Part shown: positions 16,422-24,392 of the stretch, piece after piece
How positions within the stretch are numbered: the first letter of the stretch is position 1
Layout: the number at the start of each line of letters is the position of its first letter
DNA from: JAXMAR01 sp046350295
GTDB lineage: Bacteria > Planctomycetota > Planctomycetia > Gemmatales > Gemmataceae
Reading direction: 5' to 3'
NCBI GenBank assembly: GCA_046350295.1
Contig: JAXMAR010000011.1
Coordinates: 122,723 to 186,722 of the forward strand
DNA length: 64,000 nucleotides
The notes under the pieces: model-generated
The model's input: only the letters and a program-made list of their open reading frames with translations
Databases searched by the model: none
Told to the model about the DNA's origin: nothing
Made by a program: the position numbers and the translations under genes

Positions 16422-17849
16422 TCACAGGGCCGCGCGCCGCCCTGCCCTGCTCTGCTCGATGCAGGCGCCGGCGGTCGGCAGCATCTTCTGTGGGCTGCAG
16501 CGGTTGTCCGGGTTGAAGGCCTCACGCAGGCGGGCCATCATCGCGAGGTCTTCCGGCGTGAACAGCTTGGGCATGAAGTCGATCTTCTCGACGCCGATAC
16601 CGTGCTCCCCGGTGACGCTGCCGCCGCACCGGATGCACTCCTCGAGGATTTCATGGCTCGCCGCCAGCACCCGTTTTACCTGGTCGGGGTCGCGTTCGTC
16701 AAACAGGACAATCGGGTGAATATTGCCGTCGCCCGCGTGGAATACGTTGGCGATACGCAGCCGGTGTCGCGCTCCGATCTCGGTGATCACGCGCAGGATG
16801 TGCGGCAGCTTGGTCCGCGGCACGACTCCGTCCTGCGTGCAATAGCTCGGGGCCAGCCGGCCGACGGCGCCGAACGCCTGCTTACGGCTCTTCCACAGGA
16901 GGAGCCGCTCCGCCTCGGTGTTGGCGCGGCGCACCTCGCGGGCCTTGTTCTTCTTGGCGATCCCGATGATCTGCTCTGCCTCGCGGTCCAGTCCCGCCTC
17001 CAGACCGTCGACCTCCATGATCAGCACAGCGCCGGCGTCGAGAGGGAAGCCGAAATGGAACGCCGCCTCCACCGCTTCGAGAATCAGCCGGTCGAGCATC
17101 TCGAGGGCGCCCGGGATGATGCCGGCGCCGATGATGTCGCTGATCGTGTTGGTCGCGTCGTCCACCGTCTCGAAGACACCCAGGAGCGTCCGGTACGCTT
17201 CCGGGTTCCTGGTGATCCGCACCCATGTCTTCGTGGCGACGCCGAACGTCCCCTCGCTGCCGACGATCACGCCCGTCAGGTCGTAGCCCGGCGTATCCTC
17301 CACCGGGCCGCCCGTCCGGACGACGCGGCCGTCCGGCAGCACCAGTTCCACGCCCAGGATGTGGTTCACGGTGACGCCGTACTTGAGCGTATGCGGCCCA
17401 CCCGAGTTGGTGGCGACATTACCGCCGATGGTACACGCCCCCTGGCTCGACGGGTCGGGAGCGAAATGATAGCCATTGGGTCGCAGATGATTGGAGAGCC
17501 AGAGGTTGACGACGCCCGGCTCGACGATGGCATAGCGATCGCGCAGGTTGACTTCGAGGATGCGCTTCATCCGCGTCAGGGCGATCATGACGCCGCCGCC
17601 GATCGGCAAGCAGCCACCGGCCAGGCTGGTACCGGCGCCGCGCGGGACGAACGGAACCTTCAACTCACCGCACAGTTTGACAACGTCGACGATCTGCTCG
17701 GTGGAGCTCGGAAAAACCACGACATCCGGCTTGTTCTTCTCGATCGTGTAGCCGTCGCATTCGTACACGACCAGGTCGCTCGGATTGGAAAGGAGGGCGG
17801 CGTGGCCGACGATGGCTTTGAGGCGGTCGATGAGGGGAGAGGTTGGCAT
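16422..17849 (-). CDS. glcD: Glycolate oxidase FAD-linked subunit GlcD
   Basis: A 475-aa catalytic flavoprotein of the FAD-linked oxidase/VAO family. The PCMH domain has VPFVPRGAGTSLAGGCLPIGGG, PDPSSQGACTIGGNVATNSGGP, KYGVTVNHILGVELVLPDG and GSEGTFGVATKTWVRI. The C-terminal domain has NVFHAGDGNIHPIVLFD, the metal-binding HAGDGNxHP motif, and GSVTGEHGIGVEKI. Length and order match GlcD and D-lactate dehydrogenase relatives, and neighbouring glcE and glcF favour glycolate. It is first in its operon; the ATG at 17849 is preceded by open, gene-free sequence. Confidence 0.92.
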   Translation of the reverse strand: MPTSPLIDRLKAIVGHAALLSNPSDLVVYECDGYTIEKNKPDVVVFPSSTEQIVDVVKLCGELKVPFVPRGAGTSLAGGCLPIGGGVMIALTRMKRILEVNLRDRYAIVEPGVVNLWLSNHLRPNGYHFAPDPSSQGACTIGGNVATNSGGPHTLKYGVTVNHILGVELVLPDGRVVRTGGPVEDTPGYDLTGVIVGSEGTFGVATKTWVRITRNPEAYRTLLGVFETVDDATNTISDIIGAGIIPGALEMLDRLILEAVEAAFHFGFPLDAGAVLIMEVDGLEAGLDREAEQIIGIAKKNKAREVRRANTEAERLLLWKSRKQAFGAVGRLAPSYCTQDGVVPRTKLPHILRVITEIGARHRLRIANVFHAGDGNIHPIVLFDERDPDQVKRVLAASHEILEECIRCGGSVTGEHGIGVEKIDFMPKLFTPEDLAMMARLREAFNPDNRCSPQKMLPTAGACIEQSRAGRRAAL

Positions 17850-18001
17850 GGTTTACGGGAACCGACGCATGCGCCGGCAACAGGCTCGTGGTATGTCCCG
17901 GCGTCCTATCGCTCGAATGGGCGCATTCGACATGACACTGGGTGCTCACTCCGCGTCATCTTATCCGGGCATGTCCGAATCCGTCCATATGCGAGCGGGC
18001 T

Positions 18002-18916
18002 TCACGCCTCCTCTGGCCCAATCCGCTCGATCACGTAGCCGTCTGGATAAAGGCTGCGTCGCATTTGCGTGCGCAGGCGCGGCCGGCGCCGGGCGGGGAG
18101 CAGGCCGGCGAGGCGTCCGCGGGTCTTCAGGAGCACGGGCATGAGTCGGCGCAGGGCCGGCGCGGGGCGCGGGAAGCCGAAGGCGTCGAGGACGGTGTCG
18201 TCCAGGAGGGCGTAGATAACGCGGCGCACCAGGGGGGCGAACAGGCGCGGGAACCAGGCGACGAACATGTCGACCGTCGCCCGGCCCACGCGTGCGTTCG
18301 TCTCGGAGTAGCGGAAACGCTCGCGCTCGTAGCGGCGGTTGAACGCCTCAAAATCGTCGTAGCGCTCGGGGATGGCGCGGATGTTCATGCGGCGGCCGAC
18401 CTCGCGCCAGAAGACGAACTGGGCCAGCCGCTCCGCTTCGATCATCCGCCGCCAGCCGAAGCGCTCATTCCAGCGGATCGGCTCGAAGACGAAGGTGGAG
18501 AGGACGTAGAGGAAGTCGTCGTTGGCGATGGCGAAGCGGCCGTGCAGCTGGTTCATGCGGCGCAGGGCGCGTCTGCCGCGCTCGCTGTCGTAGCCCCATT
18601 CCATGAGCTCGCTGACGATGATGTCGGTGTCCTCGTAGCGTTTCTGGGCGCGGCGCTGAAACTCGCCGGTGCTGTCGAGGAGGGCCGAGACGCTGGGGAC
18701 GCAGAAGGTGCGGAAGAGGGCGAACTCGAGAGCACGGGTGGTGTCGAAGGGAAAGTCGTAGCAGGTGGAAAGGTGGACGATGCGCTGATGGTCGCGCCGG
18801 GGGTCGAGCCTGCGAATTTCGGCAAGAATGGACACAAGGTTATTCGGCAAGAACAAGTCTGGATCGAGGCGGCGGTCCGGCGCCCGATGGGCGCCAACCC
18901 TTTGATATTCAATCAT
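18002..18916 (-). CDS. MpaB-family oxygenase (DUF2236)
   Basis: A 304-aa protein resembling the DUF2236 family, which includes latex-clearing oxygenases (a b-type haem) and the fungal membrane oxygenase MpaB. Helical blocks MNQLHGRFAIANDDFLYVLS, FEPIRWNERFGWRRMIEAERLAQFVFWREVGRRMNI and YDDFEAFNRRYERERFRYSETN fit the family. The HGRF histidine is a candidate haem ligand. Start choice: ATG at 18916 (MIEYQR); a GTG five codons upstream (18931) is also possible. It lies directly downstream of the sterol-desaturase-type gene with a short gap, so the two probably form one transcript and may act on the same lipid substrate (inference). Confidence 0.72.
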   Translation of the reverse strand: MIEYQRVGAHRAPDRRLDPDLFLPNNLVSILAEIRRLDPRRDHQRIVHLSTCYDFPFDTTRALEFALFRTFCVPSVSALLDSTGEFQRRAQKRYEDTDIIVSELMEWGYDSERGRRALRRMNQLHGRFAIANDDFLYVLSTFVFEPIRWNERFGWRRMIEAERLAQFVFWREVGRRMNIRAIPERYDDFEAFNRRYERERFRYSETNARVGRATVDMFVAWFPRLFAPLVRRVIYALLDDTVLDAFGFPRPAPALRRLMPVLLKTRGRLAGLLPARRRPRLRTQMRRSLYPDGYVIERIGPEEA

Positions 18917-18948
18917 GAACCGCCTGCCCACGCTTGCCCAGCGGCGCG

Positions 18949-19812
18949 TTACCCCGTCCCCGCCTCCTCGAAGACCTCGCTGTCGTCCTTCTTTTCCTCG
19001 CGCCGTTTCTCGCCTGCGAACGGTAGCAGCAACATTCCCGGCAGCCGGTCGACTTGCCGCTCATCGCGAAACTCCGGGATGCCGATGGTCATCCGCTCGT
19101 GGCCGGCACTTGGCTGTGGACGATAGGTGCCGAAGAGGAAGTCCCACCAGGGCAGGTTGAAGCCGAAGTTGCTGTTGGTCTCGTCCTTGAGCCAGGAATG
19201 GTGGACGCGGTGCATGTCCGGCGTGACGAGGAGAAGTCGCAGCAGGCGGTCGAGCAGGCCGGGCAGGCGCATGTTGGCGTGGTTGAACATCGAGGTGGCG
19301 TTCAGCAGCACCTCGAAGATCAGGACCGCGAGCGCAGGGGGCCCCAGAGCGGCGACGACGGCTAGCTTGATGCCGAGCGAGAGGAGGATCTCGATCGTGT
19401 GGAAACGCAGTCCGGTCGTCACATCGATGTCAAGATCGGCGTGGTGCACGCGGTGCAGGCGCCAGAGGAGAGGCACGGCATGGAATAGGACGTGCTGGAG
19501 GTAAATGGCAAGGTCAAGCGCAAGGATGCCGAGGAGGACGCCCAACGACGCGGACAGGTTGAGGTGAGGAAACAGCCCCCATTCGCGCTCCTCGGCGAGG
19601 ACCGCAACGGCGACGGCGCCGAGCGGCACGATGAGGCGGACGAGGATCGTGTTGAGAAGCACGAGCGCCAGATTGTTGGTCCAGCGCCACCCTGTGTGCG
19701 CGACCGCACGGCGGCGCGGCACGATCCACTCCGCCGCGGCGAGAAGCACGAAGACACCCGCAAAGCAGCCGAGGCGGATCAGTGGTTCCGATTGCAGGAA
19801 GGGAGCGGCCAT
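18949..19812 (-). CDS. Sterol desaturase / fatty acid hydroxylase family protein
   Basis: A 287-aa integral membrane di-iron protein. It has the histidine boxes of the family: HVLFH, then HRVHH (LLWRLHRVHHADLDIDVTTGLRFH), NHAN, and a final HRVHH (TPDMHRVHHSWLKDETNSNFG) with NLPWWDFLFGTY. Four or more hydrophobic helices flank them. Such enzymes insert hydroxyls or double bonds in sterols, carotenoids or fatty acids; the substrate is not readable from the sequence. It is first of a two-gene minus-strand set with the MpaB-like oxygenase. Confidence 0.88.
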   Translation of the reverse strand: MAAPFLQSEPLIRLGCFAGVFVLLAAAEWIVPRRRAVAHTGWRWTNNLALVLLNTILVRLIVPLGAVAVAVLAEEREWGLFPHLNLSASLGVLLGILALDLAIYLQHVLFHAVPLLWRLHRVHHADLDIDVTTGLRFHTIEILLSLGIKLAVVAALGPPALAVLIFEVLLNATSMFNHANMRLPGLLDRLLRLLLVTPDMHRVHHSWLKDETNSNFGFNLPWWDFLFGTYRPQPSAGHERMTIGIPEFRDERQVDRLPGMLLLPFAGEKRREEKKDDSEVFEEAGTG

Positions 19813-19988
19813 CTACAAGCAGCGTAGACCGCGCGGCGATAAGAAGGAATCGGCCTCTCTCTTATGAAAGATGCCGCCGGCATAACGATGTCCAGGGTTC
19901 GCGCGAGCGTTCCCTGCGCGAATGTTGAAGGGCGAAGCGATTCCCATAGATTGCCGGAGCAACGCCCGTCTCTTCTTTGGGAGCACGC

Positions 19989-20720
19989 ATGGCGCAGCAG
20001 CCGTCGCGCGCGGTGCAGGATTATCTCAAGACGATCCACAGTCTGGGGGGAGCGGAGCAACTCGTCTCGCCGATGGAACTGGCCGCCAAGATGGAAGTAC
20101 GCGGCGCCTCGGTGACGGGGATGCTGAAGCGCCTGGCGGAGGCCGGCTGGATCGAGTACACGCCGGGCCGCGGCGCTCAGTTGACGGAGTTGGGAACGAC
20201 CGAGGCGCGGCGCGTCATTCGCCGGCACCGACTGATGGAACTGTTCTTGACGCGCGTGCTCGGTCTCGACTGGAGTGAAGTCGACGCCGAAGCCGAAGCG
20301 CTCGAGCATGCCATTTCGCCGCGGCTGGAGCAGGCGATCGCCGACTACCTCGGCGAGCCGGTCGAGGATCCGCACGGGCACCCGATCCCGACGCGGGAAG
20401 GGAAGCTGGCGCGGCGCGATTTGCGGCCCCTGCATTCCTTCGCCGCGGGACAGCGTGTCGTTATCCGGGAGGTGCAAGACGACCACCCGGAGCGTCTGCG
20501 GCGCTGGTCGGATCTGGGCCTGAAGCCCGGGGCGTCCGTGCTTTTGAAGCGGCATCACGTCCTGGATGGCACCTTCGAAGTGGAAGTTGGCGGAGAAGTC
20601 GTAACCCTCGCCGCCGAAGGGCTGGCGGGACTGCTCGCGGAAGCGCCGGACGCGAAGAAAGCGAAGCCGTCCGAAGATCAAGATCGTTCATCCCCCTCAA
20701 AGCCCGTCAAGAAGCCTTGA
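19989..20720 (+). CDS. DtxR/MntR-type metal-dependent regulator
   Basis: A 243-aa regulator with an N-terminal winged helix (DYLKTIHSLGGAEQLVSPMELAAKMEV, then ASVTGMLKRLAEAGWIEYTPGRGAQLTELG), a dimerisation and metal-binding middle section (RHRLMELFLTRVLGLDWSEVDAEAEALEHAIS), and a C-terminal FeoA/SH3-like domain with a Lys/Ser tail. The His and Glu residues in the middle fit the Mn/Fe site. It lies 49 bases upstream of an Nramp transporter on the same strand, so it probably controls Mn(II) or Fe(II) uptake. The ATG at 19989 is preferred over one four codons earlier. Confidence 0.9.
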   Translation: MAQQPSRAVQDYLKTIHSLGGAEQLVSPMELAAKMEVRGASVTGMLKRLAEAGWIEYTPGRGAQLTELGTTEARRVIRRHRLMELFLTRVLGLDWSEVDAEAEALEHAISPRLEQAIADYLGEPVEDPHGHPIPTREGKLARRDLRPLHSFAAGQRVVIREVQDDHPERLRRWSDLGLKPGASVLLKRHHVLDGTFEVEVGGEVVTLAAEGLAGLLAEAPDAKKAKPSEDQDRSSPSKPVKKP

Positions 20721-20733
20721 CTGACGCCAAGTG

Positions 20734-20747
20734 TTAGCCTAGCCTAA
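20734..20747. promoter_or_regulatory. Candidate DtxR/MntR operator
   Basis: TTAGCCTAGCCTAA lies between the DtxR-like gene and the Nramp gene. Its outer arms TTAG/CTAA are inverted repeats, and it resembles the known DtxR-type box (TTAGGTTAGCCTAACCTAA-like). It sits 23 bases before the transporter start, where a repressor would block transcription or elongation. Binding is inferred. Confidence 0.5.
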
Positions 20748-20769
20748 ATGTGACTCGAACATTTTTAGC

Positions 20770-22251
20770 ATGGCTGAGCGTGGCGTCATGAAAGCGAAGG
20801 TCGATAGCGCCGGCGTTAAAAAACCGGCGTCGGCATTAAATGGGAAAGCCGCTGCTCTTCCTGGCGAAACGTCGCTCAACGGCCAAGCCGGACATCGCTC
20901 GCTCGACGGTCTGCACGGCACGGTGCCGCTGCCGCCTGACGACGCCGGGTTCTGGCGTCACCTGCGCGCCTACGTCGGTCCGGCCCTGCTGGTCAGTGTC
21001 GGCTACATGGACCCCGGCAACTGGGGGACGGACCTTCAGGCGGGCGCGTTCTATCGCTATGGCTTGCTCTGGGTTGTCGCCCTTGCGAGCCTGATGGCGA
21101 TCGTCATGCAGGTCATTTCGGCGCGGCTGGGCGTCGTCACGGGCAAGGACCTGGCGCAGGCCTGCCGCGACTATTACTGGTCCTGGACGCGCTGGCCCAA
21201 CTGGCTGCTGTGCGAGCTGGCCATTGCCGCCTGCGACCTGGCCGAGGTGCTCGGCAGCGCCGTCGCCATCAACCTACTCTTCCCGCAGATTCCCCTGCTC
21301 TGGGCCGTGATCATCACCGCGTTTGACGTGCTCCTGCTGTTGGGGCTGCAAGGCCTTGGCATGCGCTTCATCGAACGCGTCATCCTCGTTCTCGTCGTCA
21401 CGATCGGCGTCTGCTACTACATCGAGATCTTCGTACTGCCGCAGACGCAGCCCGACTTCGCGGAGATGGGGCGGGCGCTCCTGTCTCCCGGCCTGCACGA
21501 TCAGATGATCGTGGTCGCCATCGGCATCATCGGCGCCACCGTCATGCCGCACAACCTGTACCTGCATTCGGCGCTGGTGCAATCGCGCCAGCTCCGCGCC
21601 AACGACACGGCCATTCGTCGCTCCCTTCGTTTTTTCACGCTGGACACGGTCATCGCCCTGTCCCTGGCGTTCCTCGTCAACGCGGCGATTCTGGTCCTGG
21701 CGGCGAACGTGTTCCACGGCAAGGAGAGCGTAACCACTCTGACCGGCCACGTGATCGAGTTCGGCGAGGACACCGATTGGATCGTCGACGCCTATCTGAC
21801 GCTGGCGCCGCTCCTCGGCACGATTGCGGCCAGCATTCTTTTCGCCGTCGCCCTGTTCGCCAGCGGCCAGAGCAGCACGATCACCGGCACGCTCGCCGGT
21901 CAGGTGGTAATGGAGGGCTTCATGCACTGGCGCATCCGTCCCTGGGTGCGCCGCATGATCACCCGGCTGATCGCCATCATCCCGGCCATCCTGATCATCG
22001 GCGCGCGCGGCCCAGGGACGAAGATCACCGACCTGCTTGTCTTGAGCCAGGTGGTGCTGGCCTTACAGCTTCCGTTCGCCATGTTTCCATTGCTGCATTT
22101 CGCCAGCTCGAAGAAATGGATGGGGCGCTATCGCCTCGGCTGGTTCCTGCTTGGCGCCGGCTGGCTCTCTTGCATCCTCATCACGGCGCTCGATATCTAC
22201 GGCCTGCCTGATCTGCTTGAGAACGCCTGGAAAGTGATCGTCGGCGACTGA
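20770..22251 (+). CDS. mntH: Nramp-family Mn(II)/Fe(II) transporter
   Basis: A 493-aa proton-coupled divalent-metal importer. TM1 carries the DPGN metal site (GYMDPGNWGTDLQAG), and TM6 carries MPHNLYLHSALVQSR, the other half of the site. About eleven hydrophobic helices are visible. An N-terminal ~55-residue extension (Ala/Gly/Lys-rich, soluble) is longer than in E. coli MntH. Its partner regulator lies just upstream with a candidate operator, so expression likely falls when metal is plentiful. The ATG at 20770 is followed by another at 20788; the first is used. Confidence 0.93.
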   Translation: MAERGVMKAKVDSAGVKKPASALNGKAAALPGETSLNGQAGHRSLDGLHGTVPLPPDDAGFWRHLRAYVGPALLVSVGYMDPGNWGTDLQAGAFYRYGLLWVVALASLMAIVMQVISARLGVVTGKDLAQACRDYYWSWTRWPNWLLCELAIAACDLAEVLGSAVAINLLFPQIPLLWAVIITAFDVLLLLGLQGLGMRFIERVILVLVVTIGVCYYIEIFVLPQTQPDFAEMGRALLSPGLHDQMIVVAIGIIGATVMPHNLYLHSALVQSRQLRANDTAIRRSLRFFTLDTVIALSLAFLVNAAILVLAANVFHGKESVTTLTGHVIEFGEDTDWIVDAYLTLAPLLGTIAASILFAVALFASGQSSTITGTLAGQVVMEGFMHWRIRPWVRRMITRLIAIIPAILIIGARGPGTKITDLLVLSQVVLALQLPFAMFPLLHFASSKKWMGRYRLGWFLLGAGWLSCILITALDIYGLPDLLENAWKVIVGD

Positions 22252-22290
22252 CTTTTCGGGGGAGCGCTAGTGCTTCGTCACGCCTCGATT

Positions 22291-22353
22291 GATGAGTAGC
22301 GGAAGTCGCCAGACTTCCGAGGCGCGGAACTCTGGCGACTTCCGCTACCCATC
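22291..22353. repeat. Long inverted repeat
   Basis: GTAGCGGAAGTCGCCAGA (22296-22313) and its exact complement (22331-22348) are separated by 17 bases, and five more outer bases pair with one mismatch. It lies downstream of mntH. It may act as a terminator, but its length and lack of a T-tract look more like an interspersed palindromic repeat. Confidence 0.8.
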
Positions 22354-22389
22354 ACCCGGTCGTTGACAAGGCGCTAGCCGCGTCGAGGC

Positions 22390-24166
22390 TCAGCCGCCTT
22401 TGCCATGTCCTTTGCCGCCATGAGCGCTTCCTGTACGCGCAGGAATCGCGTGAGACGGCGCGGCGTGAGACGGCGCCGGCGAGATGTGCGCCGCCCTATG
22501 TGTGGCGGAGGGAGGCGGAGCCGAATGCCGGACCGTGGGGCTGGGCGACGACGCGCTGGTCCGCGGCGGGGCGATGGTCCGCGGCGCCACGGTCGACGGC
22601 GCAATGCGCGGCATCACGGTTGACGGCGTGACACGGGGCGTCTCAAAGCGAGGCGACTCGATACGGCGCGGCGCCTCGTATCTCGGCGTCGTCACGGTTT
22701 TCGGTGTCGTGATGACCTTCGGCATGTCTGACGTGACGACGCGCGGACTCGACTTGGCGCCCCCGCCGACGCCCGATGGCGGGGTCAGGGGGCGGTAGGC
22801 CTCGAATCTGGGCTTCGCCGCGTCCACATGCGGCGTGCCGATGACGCGCGGAACGCCGGTATCGATGCGGCCGATCTTGCCGCTGTCTATTCGGGGAGAA
22901 GGGACGGCGCCGGCGACCGGCAGCTTGAGGCTCCGAGCGGTCGTCGTACCAGCGCCACGCGCCGGCGGCGTCACTTCGATTCGCTCCCGAGCGCGGGCGA
23001 TCACGCCATGCAAGCGCTCGCTTTCTGCCGCTCGATCTGCGCGGCGGAGCCGCGTCACCCGGAGGCCGAGGTCGGGGCTGGTCACCGGCGTCACGCATGT
23101 TGATCACGCGCCGCGTGGCCGCCGTCGTGTCGGCCGAGCGCGCAGGAGCGCGCGTTGCTGCTCGAACGTCGTCGGCGGGGCGCAGCGCGTGCGACCGGCG
23201 CCGCGCTCGACGTAGAGGGCCTTCAGGTTCGCGCGACCAGTTGGGATTGTCCCGATGCTGCCAGCGGTAGTAAGCGGTGTGCGGGTCGAAAGCGGCGACG
23301 CGTCCGACCAGGCTGAAAGCCGGCCCGGGCGTGGAATAGTTGCCGAACAGTAGGTGGCCCGGATTGACGAACAGGGCGTCGGTGAAGACGCTCGGCCGCA
23401 CGATGAAGCGCTGGGGCCGAAGCGCCAGCCGCGGATCGTTCCAGAGGGCGCGCTGGAAACGCACCGGCGCGAAGCTGGCCAGGCCGCGTCTCCTGATGGG
23501 GTAATCGCGGTAGCCGCCGCAGTAGATGTAGCCACTGGGCGTCCACAGATAGCGGGCCGGGATCCAAATGCTGTCCGGGCGGCATGCGGCCCAGAAGCCC
23601 GGGCGCCAGACGAAGCGAGGTCCGGATAAAGCCGGAGACGCCGGGGACATAGAAGGAGTTGTCGTCCGGAGGCGTACGCTCGGTCCTTAAGCATGTCCAG
23701 GCTATCGGGGCTGTGGAACGTGGTAAGCTCCTGGCCGCGCGCGTCCGCCCAGAATCCGGGGACCAGACCCAGCCGTCGTCCGTATACGTCCAACGGCCGG
23801 GGACCCATTCTCGGCCCGGAGGCGCGTCGCGGATAGATGCGCCGCTCACCCAGCGAAACTGACCGGCCTCGATCCCAGGCCCAGTAGCCCGGGATCCATT
23901 GATGTTGGGTTCCCTTCGGGCTGCATCTCGGGCGGTGTCGAATTGCGCTGGCGGCGGCTTGGGCACGGCTGGGCCGGGGCCGGGGCTGAAGTCGATGGGC
24001 TGGGTATAGGCCTCGGGGATCGGGCCGCGGACCAGGGGTTCGATGCCGTCGGGAAACGCGTCGGCGCCGGCGCCGGCCGCCGGCTCAAGGCGATCCGGCG
24101 CTTCCGAATGGGACAAGAAACTGTCACAGCCAAAAGGGGCGTCAAAAAAAGGGAAGGAATACGCAT
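22390..24166 (-). pseudogene. YXWGXW-type exported protein, frame-broken
   Basis: The minus strand encodes a recognisable exported protein in switching frames. A signal peptide (MRIPSLFLTPLLAVTVSCP) starts at 24166. Aromatic repeat units typical of YXWGXW/BcpO-type proteins follow: GQFRWVSGA, PGREWVPGRWTYTDDGWVWVPGFWADAR, FVWRPGFWAACRPDSIWIPARYLWTPSGYIYCGG, and then PVRFQRALWNDPRLALRPQRF. The last 200 residues are Pro/Thr/Arg-rich low complexity ending HGGKGHGKGG. At least five frame changes are needed. The protein would be envelope-associated with no known activity. Decay and sequencing indels cannot be told apart here. Confidence 0.6.
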
Positions 24167-24392
24167 CGGCTTTTTCCAGCACGGCCGGAGCGGTCTGCTC
24201 TTATTGTAAGCGAACGGGATGACCCACAATACAGACGACTGGAGTGACTGGAACTTGCGCGGCTCATCGTCCGACTCTTACATGCCGAAACGCGAGCCCG
24301 GGCCGACACAAAATCAGCGATTCATTTCGGCGTCGGCCAGGATGGTAGGTCTGACCGGACGATGGATGGATTCTTGAGGACGCGCGCGCGGG

